64,000 nt of DNA from Bradyrhizobium septentrionale (GCF_011516645.4 NZ_CP088285.1:7334501-7398500); one strand, 5' to 3'. Counted from the first letter of the stretch, positions 1-8,122 are shown. The notes: generated from the sequence alone by a model not told the origin. A program made the numbers and translations.

Positions 1-60
1 ACATTTGGGGATTGAGGTGGCATCAGAGCCTGACTGCCTCGAACCGACGACCGGCCGCGC

Positions 61-471
61 ATGAAACAATTCCTGCTGAAATTCTTCACCTGGTGGAACG
101 GCCAGACCTTTGGCACGCAATTGTGGACCTCGCGATTCGGCGAGCTGGTCGGCGAGGACGAGCAGGGCAATCGCTACTATCGCACCAAGGGCGGCGAGAT
201 CGACCCGACGCTTAATTTCGAGCGGCGCTGGGTGGTCTATAACGGCTACGCCGAAGCGTCCCGCATCCCGGCGGGCTGGCACGGCTGGTTGCATCACACC
301 GTCGACGTGCCCCCGACCGAAGAGACCTACACGGCGCGGGAATGGGAGAAGCCGCATCTCGCCAACATGACCGGCACCGCGCAGGCCTATCGTCCGTCCG
401 GCTCGACGTTGGCGAGCGGCCGCCGCCCCAAGGCGACCGGCGATTACCACGCCTGGACGCCGGGAAGCTGA
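61..471 (+). CDS. NADH:ubiquinone oxidoreductase accessory subunit NDUFA12
   Basis: The 136-residue protein has the whole NDUFA12 pattern: an N-terminal WWNGQTFGTQLWT stretch, GNRYYR (residues about 41-46), RRWVVYNG (about 60-67) and WHGWLHH near residue 78. The family is an accessory subunit of respiratory complex I, found in mitochondria and alphaproteobacteria and bound peripherally to the membrane/matrix-arm junction. Length is normal for a bacterial member. It starts at the first in-frame ATG, only 60 bases from the window edge, so upstream signals cannot be judged and no clear Shine-Dalgarno is seen. In related genomes I would expect the DUF2155 gene next to it; here about 8.7 kb lies between the two, which is unusual but rests on memory of gene order. 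Confidence 0.95.
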   Translation: MKQFLLKFFTWWNGQTFGTQLWTSRFGELVGEDEQGNRYYRTKGGEIDPTLNFERRWVVYNGYAEASRIPAGWHGWLHHTVDVPPTEETYTAREWEKPHLANMTGTAQAYRPSGSTLASGRRPKATGDYHAWTPGS

Positions 472-801
472 CCTTCACGCATTGCCGTTTCGGACGTGCA
501 TCTGTGTAACGCCGCGCGTGCACCGCACGCGTGCCGTGGCAGCGCAAGTTCGCGCCTGTGGAAAACGGTAACAGCGGGGACAGAGCGGCGGCAGCCGAAC
601 ATGTCCGCTTGCGCCGCGCACGAGTTCGCGGCTCAATGAAGCCATCTTACGGAGATGGGAAACCATCGCGTCGGATCGGGCTCCAGATCGCGACTGTCCC
701 GATAAGCAGCGGCCTCCGAGTTGGATGCGGCCGGGAGATAGGCCCCCGGTACAGATGTCCTGAAATCGCCCGCAAATGTGAGGCTACCGTGAGACAGGAA
801 G

Positions 802-830
802 GGCCGCCCGGGAAACTGGGCGGCCTTTTT
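802..830 (+). terminator. Rho-independent terminator
   Basis: GGCCGCCC (802-809) pairs with GGGCGGCC (818-825) around an 8-base loop, followed by five T (826-830). The 8-bp all-GC stem plus T-run is a textbook intrinsic terminator on the plus strand. Confidence 0.85.
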
Positions 831-968
831 CTTTGCGCGTAACTGGTTCTTTGCGCGCAACCGGTTGGCGCGTGACCGGCCGCTTTGCATGATCGGCGCG
901 CCGGCGCCCCGCCGGCATGGTCCCGCGCTGTTTTGTCCTCTTCCCGGATAGCCAATTCTCGCCGACGT

Positions 969-987
969 TGTGAAATTATCGTTCACA
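969..987. promoter_or_regulatory. Inverted repeat TGTGAA-N7-TTCACA upstream of the PLD gene
   Basis: Perfect 6-bp arms separated by 7 bases end 38 bases before the ATG of the phospholipase D-like gene. This position and symmetry suit an operator. The arms look CRP-like but the spacing is not that of CRP/FNR sites, so no regulator is proposed. Confidence 0.35.
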
Positions 988-1025
988 CGAAGAGATTGTT
1001 TGTTCGATTTTCGCCGGAGATTGCC

Positions 1026-2681
1026 ATGCGCGTCACCAAGACGACCAAGGGCCTCAAGCTTCACGCCGTCGCCGGGACCTATGTCGTGATGCTGGGATTC
1101 GATCTGCCGCAGCGATCATGCAACGGCCTCAAGGGCTTTTCCATCCATCGCGTGGATCACACGGAAGACGAAGCCAAATACCTCGAAGGCATGAAGGCGT
1201 TCGCGGAAACCGACCCGGGATTTCCGGCGGGCGCGACCTACTCAACGAAGGACCAGCCGATCCAGAGCTTTCAATGGAGCGATTACAGCGCCAAGCCCGG
1301 GCACGACTACACCTACACGATCGCAGCGCTCAAGGGGACGCCAACGGATCTGAAGATCTTTGCCGAGACCTCCGTCGATATCACGACGGAAAGCCCGGAG
1401 GGCGGCGATCAGGACGTCTATTTCAATCGCGGCGTCGCCGCCTCGCAGGAATACGCCCGCCGCTTCGGCAATCGCGCCCCGGACAAGGTCCCCAACAACC
1501 AGGCATTCATCTGGTTGTCGCGCGGGCTCTACGAGGCGCTCGAAGGCTATGTGGAGTCATGCGGCCGCGGCGACAGGTTGCGCATTGCCGCCTATGAATT
1601 TCACTACGAGCCCTTTCTCAAGCTGCTCAAGAAGGCCAAGCGCCGCGGCGTCGACGTCAAGGTGGTGTTCGACAAGCGGAAGGCCAAGCCTGGCAAGAAC
1701 AACACCAAGGCCATCAAGGACACCGGGATCGGGGCATTCTGCACGCCGCGCAAGAACGGCAAATCCTACATCTCGCACAACAAGTTCATCGTGAAGATGA
1801 AAGGAAACAAGGCGCGTTCGGTCTGGACGGGCGGGACGAATTTCTCGAGCGGCGGCATCTTCGGCCATTCCAACGTCGGTCACCTCGTCGAGGACCCCGC
1901 GGTCGCCGAGCGCTACCTGACTTACTGGAACATGCTGGCTGAAGACCCGGATACGCCCGAGGCGCGCGACCGGGTGGAGGAGATCACCAAGGTGCCGAAG
2001 CTGCCGCCGCCGAAGGGAACGTCGGTGATCTTCAGCCCGCGCAACGGCCTCGAGGCGTTGCAATACTACGCAAAACTCGCCGCGAGCGCGGACCATGCGC
2101 TGTTCATGACGTTCGCATTCGGGATCAACAAGCTCTTCAAGGAAGTCTATCGAACCTCCCGCGCGCCATTTCGAATGGCGCTATTGGAGAAGGCAACCCG
2201 TCCGATGAAGGAGGGACCGGACAAGAAGAAGGAAGAGCAGGACATCCAGCGGCTGAGGAATATGCCCGAGAACACCTTCGCGATCGGAGACTTCATCAGG
2301 ACCACCGCGATCGATGGCTGGCTCAAGGAGAAGCTGAGCGGGTTGAATTCAAACGTGCGCTACGTTCACGACAAGTTCATGCTGGTCGACCCGCTTTCCG
2401 ACGATCCGATCGTGGTGGCGGGCTCGGCCAATTTCAGCGATGCGTCGACCACCAACAATGACGAGAACATGATCGTGGTGCGCGGCAACAGGCGGATCGC
2501 TGATATTTATTTCGGCGAGTACATGCGCCTGTACAGCCATCACGCGTTTCGGGAGTCCCTGAAATGGCGCGACGCCAACAAGCCGCCGAAACCGCTCGAG
2601 CTCGGCGACTGGTGGCGGGATTATTTTGGCACGACGGAGCGGTCGGTGCGGCGCCGCTATTTTGCGAGATTAAGCAGGTAA
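1026..2681 (+). CDS. Phospholipase D-like domain protein, one degenerate HKD motif
   Basis: This is a 551-residue, probably cytoplasmic protein without signal peptide. Residues about 10-120 look like a beta-sandwich (fibronectin-III-like) domain; two PLD-like halves follow. The second HKD motif is canonical: H448-x-K450-x4-D455 then GSANFS (466-471). The first reads H251-N-K253 with GGTNFSSGG downstream, but methionine stands where the motif aspartate should be. The family hydrolyses or transfers phosphodiester bonds in phospholipids or nucleic acids; the substrate is unknown. I chose ATG 1026 over the upstream ATG at 885 because GGAGA sits 5 bases before it. The gene is monocistronic, behind an inverted repeat (969-987) and a terminator (802-830). 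AAG/AAC codons are common compared with neighbours, which may reflect transfer. Confidence 0.85.
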   Translation: MRVTKTTKGLKLHAVAGTYVVMLGFDLPQRSCNGLKGFSIHRVDHTEDEAKYLEGMKAFAETDPGFPAGATYSTKDQPIQSFQWSDYSAKPGHDYTYTIAALKGTPTDLKIFAETSVDITTESPEGGDQDVYFNRGVAASQEYARRFGNRAPDKVPNNQAFIWLSRGLYEALEGYVESCGRGDRLRIAAYEFHYEPFLKLLKKAKRRGVDVKVVFDKRKAKPGKNNTKAIKDTGIGAFCTPRKNGKSYISHNKFIVKMKGNKARSVWTGGTNFSSGGIFGHSNVGHLVEDPAVAERYLTYWNMLAEDPDTPEARDRVEEITKVPKLPPPKGTSVIFSPRNGLEALQYYAKLAASADHALFMTFAFGINKLFKEVYRTSRAPFRMALLEKATRPMKEGPDKKKEEQDIQRLRNMPENTFAIGDFIRTTAIDGWLKEKLSGLNSNVRYVHDKFMLVDPLSDDPIVVAGSANFSDASTTNNDENMIVVRGNRRIADIYFGEYMRLYSHHAFRESLKWRDANKPPKPLELGDWWRDYFGTTERSVRRRYFARLSR

Positions 2682-2726
2682 GCCGGGCATCGGCGCGGCG
2701 CCACGCGCCGCGTCCATGCAGGCCGG

Positions 2727-3422
2727 CTATCCCGTCTGCGCCAAATTCGCCGCGGCACGATTCATCTTTTCGGTGCGGCGGGTCTGCGACGGCGCGATCC
2801 GATCCTTCACGAGCGCGAGGATCTCGGCCGGCGCGGTGTCGGGCGAGCCGGCATTGAAGGGTGGTGCGGGATTGTATTCGATCCCAAGCTGGATCGCTTC
2901 CGCGGCCTTGCGGTCGACCAGCTCCGACACCAGCGTCAGCGCGAAATCGATTCCGGCCGTGACGCCGCCGCCGGTGAAGCGGTTGCGGTCGACGCAGACC
3001 CGCGTCCGGGTCGGGATCGCGCCGAAGCCGGCCAGGAAATCGATCGCGCTCCAATGCGTGGTCGCGCGATAGCCTTTGAGCAGGCCGGCCGCGCCGAGCA
3101 CCAGCGATCCCGTGCAGACCGAGGTGACGTATTTCGCACCGGCGGCCTGCTTGCGCAGGAAGGCGAGCATCTCCTCGTCGCCGACCATGTCGTTGGTGCC
3201 GGCCCCGCCGGGCACGCAGATCACGTCGAGTTGCGGGCAATCGGCAAACGTCATGGTCGGCGTGAGCACCATGACGGAATCGGTCGGAACGGGTTCGATC
3301 CGTTTCCAGATCAGATGAACCTTGGCGCCGGGGACGGCCGAAAACACCTGCAGCGGGCCGGTGAAATCGAGCTGGGTCACTTTCGGGAAGATGAGCAATC
3401 CAATCTGCAGGGGGTCGGACAT
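2727..3422 (-). CDS. DJ-1/PfpI family protein, isonitrile hydratase-like
   Basis: The 231-residue protein is a single DJ-1/PfpI (class I glutamine amidotransferase-like) domain. The nucleophile elbow is SVCTGSLVLG with Cys103, preceded by an N-terminal strand ending in LDFTGP and followed by THW (about 122-124) and GGGVTAGID (about 151-159). This is the pattern of InhA-type isonitrile hydratases and related enzymes; the actual substrate is not known. The start at 3422 is favoured over the upstream start at 3455 because GGAGG lies 6 bases before it. It is transcribed away from the GlxA-type regulator at 3551, whose N-terminal half is the same fold, so the pair is probably an enzyme with its own regulator, sharing the 128-bp gap. 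Confidence 0.88.
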   Translation of the reverse strand: MSDPLQIGLLIFPKVTQLDFTGPLQVFSAVPGAKVHLIWKRIEPVPTDSVMVLTPTMTFADCPQLDVICVPGGAGTNDMVGDEEMLAFLRKQAAGAKYVTSVCTGSLVLGAAGLLKGYRATTHWSAIDFLAGFGAIPTRTRVCVDRNRFTGGGVTAGIDFALTLVSELVDRKAAEAIQLGIEYNPAPPFNAGSPDTAPAEILALVKDRIAPSQTRRTEKMNRAAANLAQTG

Positions 3423-3550
3423 CGGAGGCCTCCAATTAGCGCTTGACGGAACCATGATGCCATGATGGCCTTCCGTCCAAAATGGCGTATTTCCCTCATT
3501 TTAAGACGTAAGGCCATTCAGAACGTAACGCCGCTTGCGAGGATTTGGCG

Positions 3551-4489
3551 ATGATCGGCATCCTGATCTTTCCGGACTTCCAGCTGCTCGACGCGGCCGG
3601 CCCGATCGCGGCCTTCGAGATCGCCGCGCGCCTTTCCGACAACGCGCCGGCGATCAGGACGATCGCGATGAAGGCGGGGCCGGTGCGCTCTTCGTCCGGC
3701 GTCGAGATGCTGGCGCGTGGACTCAAGCCGTCGGCGGCGATCACCACGCTGATCATTTCGGGCGGCATGGGCGTGGGCGGAGCGGCGACCTGTCCGACCA
3801 CGCTGTCATTCGTGCGGCGGATGGCGGACCGCGGCATTCGGGTCGCCAGCGTCTGCTCGGGCGCCTATGTGCTGGCCGAAGCGGGCCTGCTCGACGGTCG
3901 CCGCGCCACCACGCATTGGCAGCGCACGCCGCATTTCGTGAAGACCTATCCGAAGATCAAGCTCGAGCCGGACCAGATCTTCGTCCGCGACGGCAATATC
4001 TGGAGCTCGGCCGGCATCACCGCCGGCGTCGATCTCGCGCTCGCGATGATCACGGAGGATTACGGCGACGAGATCGCGCAGAACACCGCGCGGCATCTCG
4101 TGCTGTATCATCGGCGCAGCGGCGGGCAGTCGCAGTTTTCCTCGCTGCTGGAGTTGAAGACACCGAACGGACGGTTCGGACCGCTGCTCGCCTGGGCGCG
4201 CGAGCATCTCGACGCGCCGCTGACGGTCGAGGATCTCGCCGACAAGGCCGGGATGAGCTCGCGGCATTTCACCCGCGCCTTCATCGCCGAGACCGGCACC
4301 ACGCCGTCGAAAGCGGTCGAGCGGCTCAGGATCGAGGTGGCGCGGCAGCGCGTGCAGTCGTCGGGCGAGGCGATCGAGCGCGTCGCAGAGATCACCGGCT
4401 TCCGCGATCCCGAGCGGATGCGCCGCGCCTTCATCCGCGCCTTCGGCCAGCCGCCGCAATCGCTGCGCCGGGCCGCGCGGGTGGGGTAG
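3551..4489 (+). CDS. GlxA-type transcriptional regulator (DJ-1/PfpI sensor plus AraC HTH)
   Basis: A 312-residue protein. Residues 1-190 form a DJ-1/PfpI domain that keeps the nucleophile position (VASVCSGAYVLAE, Cys102), and residues about 210-305 form an AraC-type double helix-turn-helix (LTVEDLADKAGMSSRHFTRA, then ITGFRDPERMRRAF). Such proteins are cytoplasmic activators that sense small molecules through the amidotransferase-like domain. The start is ATG 3551, with GAGG 8 bases upstream, rather than TTG 3545. It diverges from the PfpI enzyme gene at 3422, which is its most likely target. A second copy of its last 17 codons lies 1.2 kb downstream (5679-5729). Confidence 0.9.
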   Translation: MIGILIFPDFQLLDAAGPIAAFEIAARLSDNAPAIRTIAMKAGPVRSSSGVEMLARGLKPSAAITTLIISGGMGVGGAATCPTTLSFVRRMADRGIRVASVCSGAYVLAEAGLLDGRRATTHWQRTPHFVKTYPKIKLEPDQIFVRDGNIWSSAGITAGVDLALAMITEDYGDEIAQNTARHLVLYHRRSGGQSQFSSLLELKTPNGRFGPLLAWAREHLDAPLTVEDLADKAGMSSRHFTRAFIAETGTTPSKAVERLRIEVARQRVQSSGEAIERVAEITGFRDPERMRRAFIRAFGQPPQSLRRAARVG

Positions 4490-4534
4490 TCGCCAAATTC
4501 ATCGGCGCTGCCGGCAGAGGCAATTTTGCGTTTG

Positions 4535-4551
4535 GGACAAGCTCGTTGTCC
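4535..4551. promoter_or_regulatory. Inverted repeat GGACAA-N5-TTGTCC
   Basis: A perfect 6-5-6 palindrome lies between the GlxA-type gene and the small exported protein gene, 98 bases before the latter's ATG. The T-run needed for a terminator is absent, so an operator is more likely. No regulator can be named. Confidence 0.3.
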
Positions 4552-4649
4552 GATCTCACACGATCCATGATATTTTTGCACTGATGAACCGGCGCGAAGG
4601 TTCCCGTGACTTACCTCAAGTGGGCATTGGGGACCCGAGGAGGTTCTAA

Positions 4650-4868
4650 ATGACAAAGCATCGAACGATTACTGGGTTCGTGGCTGTCGCCCTGCTGGCT
4701 GTCACTGCAACCGCGGCTACGATGAGGTCGCACGCGTCCCGGACCGACGGAATTGCCGTCTCCGGCACGGACACGCTCCCGGCCAAGGATTTTAACGACC
4801 GCTGGTCCGCGATATCCGCTTTGCCTCCGGCAACGGACTTGGCCGAACGTGCACCTGACGCGCGTTAA
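4650..4868 (+). CDS. Small exported protein of unknown function
   Basis: A 72-residue protein. The first 25 or so residues form a signal peptide or single membrane anchor (MTKHR, then a hydrophobic GFVAVALLAVTATAAT core), followed by a short polar tail of about 45 residues with no recognised domain. The start is well supported by GAGGAGG, 5 bases upstream of the ATG. The mature region has no cysteines. It stands alone, with an inverted repeat upstream at 4535-4551. I do not recognise a family; small exported proteins of this kind are common and poorly conserved in Bradyrhizobium. Confidence 0.65.
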   Translation: MTKHRTITGFVAVALLAVTATAATMRSHASRTDGIAVSGTDTLPAKDFNDRWSAISALPPATDLAERAPDAR

Positions 4869-4935
4869 ATCGGTCATCGGCGGCGGTCCGGTCCGTTCGA
4901 GGACTCGCCGCGCGCAGAGATTGCCCTCGCAGCAC

Positions 4936-4957
4936 AAAAGCCCCGCCGAAGCGGGGC
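4936..4957 (-). terminator. Probable intrinsic terminator, minus strand
   Basis: GCCCCGC-CGAA-GCGGGGC (4940-4957) is a perfect 7-bp stem with a tetraloop. On the minus strand it is followed by TTTT (4936-4939), so it fits the coiled-coil gene ending at 5100. On the plus strand there is no T-run, but it may still end transcripts from the 4650 gene. Confidence 0.6.
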
Positions 4958-5099
4958 AAGATGTTGAACGACTTAATTTTAAACAGAACTAGCGGTTCCG
5001 CCGCGCCGGAATAGCGCAGCCACCTCACGCAGGATCAGCCCACGATCACAGAATTCCACGAATACGCGGAGCACGAAACGTGCCCCAGCCGAAATATCG

Positions 5100-5531
5100 C
5101 TAGCTCAATGTGTCGGTCGCGATCTTCTTCTTGAGTGCTTCGCAGGTATCCCTGACCTCCGTGGTCATCAACGCGACGGCCTCGATCTGCAGGAAAAAGC
5201 GCTTGCCCTGATCGCGGTAACCTGCGGCGAATTCCTTGATTTCTGCGATCATGTCATGGACGCCTGCCACCATTGCCTCGCAGTTCTTGGCGGCCAATTG
5301 CAGTTCCGTTCCAAGGGCCTCGATCTCTTTCACCGCCGCTTCGTATTCGCGCACCACCGCCTCGGCCGACAGCTTGCCCACCTCGTTGACGCCGTTGCGG
5401 TGCTCGACGTAGTCCGGCATCGGTGAGAGAGGCCGAACGTTGCTGCGTGGTCGATGCGAATTCATCGTGTCGACTTCGCCCTGCAACTGTTCCAGCGGGG
5501 CGCGGGCGAGGACTTCTGCACTAACACTCAT
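5100..5531 (-). CDS. Hypothetical protein, helical/coiled-coil
   Basis: A 143-residue soluble protein that looks almost wholly helical from about residue 45: long heptad-like runs such as EAVVREYEAAVKEIEALGTE and a C-terminal EVRDTCEALKKKIA. No signal peptide, membrane span or catalytic motif is visible. I do not recognise the family; a phasin-like or structural role is conceivable but unsupported. ATG 5531 is preferred over 5543 because GGAG lies 6 bases upstream. A sigma70-like promoter (5550-5578) precedes it and a hairpin terminator (4936-4957) follows, so it is probably monocistronic. Confidence 0.7.
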   Translation of the reverse strand: MSVSAEVLARAPLEQLQGEVDTMNSHRPRSNVRPLSPMPDYVEHRNGVNEVGKLSAEAVVREYEAAVKEIEALGTELQLAAKNCEAMVAGVHDMIAEIKEFAAGYRDQGKRFFLQIEAVALMTTEVRDTCEALKKKIATDTLS

Positions 5532-5549
5532 GCGACGCTCCATAAGTTG

Positions 5550-5578
5550 TTACGACAAACGGAGTTTAGCAATGTCAA
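5550..5578 (-). promoter_or_regulatory. Putative sigma70 promoter of the 5100-5531 gene
   Basis: On the minus strand TTGACA (5573-5578) is separated by 17 bases from TCGTAA (5550-5555). The -35 is perfect, the -10 only partial. The predicted transcript starts very close to the ATG at 5531. Confidence 0.4.
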
Positions 5579-5678
5579 CGGATTTGTCTCGCTTTTCCAC
5601 AAGTTTGACGCAAGTCCATTGTGCAACGCAGCATGCCAAATTCCACATTGGCGAGAGCAGGTTGGCGAACCGCCGCGC

Positions 5679-5729
5679 GCCTGCGGCCAGCCGCCGCAAT
5701 CGCCGCGCCGGGCGGCGCGGGCGGGGTAG
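5679..5729 (+). pseudogene. 3' relic of a GlxA/AraC-type regulator gene
   Basis: The 51 bases match the last 17 codons including the stop of the GlxA-type gene (4439-4489) at 47 of 51 positions, in the same orientation. It would encode ACGQPPQSPRRAARAG against AFGQPPQSLRRAARVG. Upstream sequence shows no further AraC-type coding potential, so this is a remnant left by duplication, deletion or recombination, sitting just beyond the 3' end of the antiporter gene. Confidence 0.6.
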
Positions 5730-5745
5730 GGCGGAGCCGGCGAGC

Positions 5746-6969
5746 TCAATGCGGCGCGTCGGGGTGCCAGCCGAGCAGGGCCAGCATCACGAAGAAGCCG
5801 ACGACATAGGCCGCCATGATCGGCCAGCCCTGGGTGATCCATCGGACCACCGACTTGGCTTCCGGATACATGTTGGAGACCGCGACGCCGGCGGACGAAC
5901 CGAACCAGACCATCGACCCGCCAAATCCGACCGCGTAGGCGAGAAAGCCCCAGTCGTAGCCGCCTTGCTTCAGCGCCAGCGCCGTCAGCGGAATGTTGTC
6001 GAACACGGCCGAGACGAAGCCGAGCCCGAGCGCGGTCTGCCATGATGCCGTGGGCAGCTCCTCGACCGGCATCATCGAGGCCGCCGTCACCAGCGCCAGC
6101 AGGAACACGGTGCCTTTCAACGTTTCTGGCATCACCGACCAGTCCGGGCGGCGCAGCAGCGAGGTCAGCAGGATCGCGGCCCAGACGGCGAGGCCGAGCA
6201 CCGGCAGCGCATTGAGCAGCGCGGGGAATTTCAGATTGGCTGTCACATTGGCCGCGAGCGCAGCGAGCAGGATGATCGCGACGATCGCGACCCGCGCCCA
6301 GTCGACTTTCAGGCCGGACGGTGCGTCCTTCACGATCGGGGAGAAGCGGTGCTGCTGCAGCGAGGCCGGCACCGCAAACACCAGCATTGCGACGATGGCG
6401 GCGACATAGGCATCGACGACGGTGAGCGGGCTGACGCCGTCGATCCACATCATCGTCGTCGTGGTGTCGCCGACGACGCTGCCGGAGCCGCCCGCGTTCG
6501 ATGCGGCAACGATGGCGGCGAGATAGCCGATATGGACGCGGCCGCGGAACACGTGGCGGGCGACGGTGCCGCCGATCAGCGCGGCCGCGATGTTGTCGAG
6601 GAAGGCCGACAGCACGAACACCATCACGAGCAGGATCAGCCCACCCTTCCAGTCATCGGGCAGCAGCGCCGGCATCTCGTCGGGGATGCGGCTCTCCTCG
6701 AAATGGCGCGACAGCAGCGCAAAGCCCATCAGCAGCAGGAACAGGTTCGAGAGCCCCACCCAATCGTGCTCCATGTGGTGGACGAGGCCGGGCAGGCCGG
6801 CGCCGAACTTCGCGAAGCCCGCGAACAAGAGCTTGTAGGCGACGATCGCCGCCAGGCCCGTCAACGCCACCGCTAGCGTGTGGTGATGGAAGATCGCGAC
6901 GCCGAGCAGCGTCAGCGCGAACAGGATGAAATCGAGCGGGATACCGTAGGCGAGGACAGGCGTGAACAA
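5746..6969 (-). CDS. Sodium/proton antiporter, ArsB/NhaD superfamily
   Basis: A 407-residue integral membrane protein with about 11-12 hydrophobic segments. It shows the two symmetric motifs of the ion transporter superfamily: SAFLDNIAAALIGGTVARH (near residue 120) and a second in SAVFDNIPLTALAL (near 320), plus NAGGSGSVVGDTTTTMMW. The conserved Asp-Asn pairs are those of NhaD-type Na+/H+ antiporters, so cation/proton exchange at the inner membrane is the best call; a related anion carrier is the alternative. The only usable start is TTG 6969, because a stop lies 17 codons upstream with no ATG or GTG between. Confidence 0.85.
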   Translation of the reverse strand: MFTPVLAYGIPLDFILFALTLLGVAIFHHHTLAVALTGLAAIVAYKLLFAGFAKFGAGLPGLVHHMEHDWVGLSNLFLLLMGFALLSRHFEESRIPDEMPALLPDDWKGGLILLVMVFVLSAFLDNIAAALIGGTVARHVFRGRVHIGYLAAIVAASNAGGSGSVVGDTTTTMMWIDGVSPLTVVDAYVAAIVAMLVFAVPASLQQHRFSPIVKDAPSGLKVDWARVAIVAIILLAALAANVTANLKFPALLNALPVLGLAVWAAILLTSLLRRPDWSVMPETLKGTVFLLALVTAASMMPVEELPTASWQTALGLGFVSAVFDNIPLTALALKQGGYDWGFLAYAVGFGGSMVWFGSSAGVAVSNMYPEAKSVVRWITQGWPIMAAYVVGFFVMLALLGWHPDAPH

Positions 6970-7088
6970 GACGATCTCGATGGCTGGAGTGCCCGGCGGC
7001 GTGACGCGCGTGTGGCCGCACTATCGCGCGACGCGGGGAACTGCAAGGCGCGCGAGCGCCGCAAGCTGGGCTCGCCGCTTCGAGCCAC

Positions 7089-7119
7089 GATCGGGGCACG
7101 AGACCACGTCGCCCCGATC
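7089..7119. terminator. Weak hairpin between esterase and antiporter genes
   Basis: GATCGGGGC (7089-7097) and GCCCCGATC (7111-7119) are perfect 9-bp inverted repeats with a 13-base loop, located just after the esterase stop codon. There is no T-run, so termination is uncertain. Confidence 0.3.
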
Positions 7120-7144
7120 CGGTTGGCCACTCGCCGGGCCGCCG

Positions 7145-8086
7145 TCAGCCCAGCGTCTTCAGCCAGGTGCTGATCTCTGACACCGCGATGTTGGCCTGAT
7201 TGAGCAGTTTGCCCATGGTGAAGAAGCCATGGAATTGGCCGGGGAAATGCCGGTAGGTGACGGGCACGCCGGCGTCTTTGAGGAATTTCGCGTATTCGTC
7301 GCCTTCGTCGCGCAACGGATCGGCGCCGGCGGTCAGCACATAGGCCGGCGGCAGTCCGGCAAAGCTGTTCGCGCGCGCCGGCGAGACGCGCCAGTCGCTG
7401 CCGTCGGCCCCGCCGAGATAGTGGTTGGCGAACCAGCCGATCACCGAATGCGTCAGGAGGATGCTGGTCTCGGGCTCGCGATGCGAGGGATGCTTTCGCG
7501 AAAACTCCGTCGCAGGATAGATCAGCAGCTGGGCGGCGAGTTTTGGTCCGCCGTCGCGGGCGGTGAGGGCGACCACGGCCGCAAGATTGCCGCCGGCGCT
7601 GTCGCCGCCGACGATCAGCCGCGCGGCGTCGATGCCGAGGCTCTTTGCATTGGCGGCGACCCATCGGGTCGCGGTGACGGCGTCATCGACCGCGGCGGGG
7701 AAGCGGTGCTCGGGTGCCAGCCGATAATCGACCGAGATCACGATCAGTTCGCCCTCATGGGCGAGCTTCTGGCAGGCCACCTCATGGGTATCGAGATCGC
7801 CGATCACCCAGCCGCCGCCATGGAAGAACACCAGGCACGGCGCCAGCCCGTCGGTCTTGCGCAGTGTCTTCGGCGTGTAGACGCGCGCCGGGATGATGCC
7901 GTGCGGCGCCGGGATCGAAAGCGGCTTGCTGGATTCAAGCGCCGGCGGCTCGGGATTGGAGACGACGCGGGCGGCACGGTAATATTCGCGCGCTTCCGGT
8001 GCGGTCAGCGTCTCATAGGCGGGGCGGCCAGCCTCCTGGAAGGCCTTGTAGACGGCGGCGGCATCGGGATCGAGAACGACGGGCAT
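7145..8086 (-). CDS. Alpha/beta hydrolase, HSL-type esterase
   Basis: A 313-residue cytoplasmic enzyme of the hormone-sensitive lipase (bacterial family IV) esterases. It has the oxyanion-hole motif HGGGW (89-93), the nucleophile elbow GDSAG (Ser163), Asp256 in DPLRDEG and His286 in FHGF, a complete triad. YRLAPEHRFPA after the second strand is typical. Family members hydrolyse short-chain esters; the physiological substrate is unknown. I preferred ATG 8086 to TTG 8095 because AAGG lies about 10 bases upstream of the ATG. It is followed 36 bases upstream by the SDR gene in the same direction, so the two may form an operon for a shared substrate. Confidence 0.9.
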   Translation of the reverse strand: MPVVLDPDAAAVYKAFQEAGRPAYETLTAPEAREYYRAARVVSNPEPPALESSKPLSIPAPHGIIPARVYTPKTLRKTDGLAPCLVFFHGGGWVIGDLDTHEVACQKLAHEGELIVISVDYRLAPEHRFPAAVDDAVTATRWVAANAKSLGIDAARLIVGGDSAGGNLAAVVALTARDGGPKLAAQLLIYPATEFSRKHPSHREPETSILLTHSVIGWFANHYLGGADGSDWRVSPARANSFAGLPPAYVLTAGADPLRDEGDEYAKFLKDAGVPVTYRHFPGQFHGFFTMGKLLNQANIAVSEISTWLKTLG

Positions 8087-8122
8087 GGACGACAAACCTT
8101 CTTGTGATGCTGGACTGAAGCG

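Larger units (their letters stand above)
472..1025. other. Gene-poor 550-bp stretch, possible small RNA locus
   Basis: No ORF here has convincing coding character. It contains one strong plus-strand terminator (802-830) that does not directly follow any recognised gene: the NDUFA12 stop lies 330 bases upstream. Either NDUFA12 has a long 3' UTR or an unannotated transcript such as a small RNA ends there. Small potential hairpins are visible near 652-665. I could not match the sequence to 6S, SRP, RNase P, tmRNA or a known riboswitch by eye. Confidence 0.4.

Noticed and set aside
531..842. 103-residue open frame after NDUFA12
   Set aside because: No ribosome site or codon bias, and it reads through the terminator hairpin.
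969..987. CRP/FNR site before the PLD gene
   Set aside because: The half-sites look right but the spacer is 9 bases where CRP needs 6, so only a generic inverted repeat is reported.
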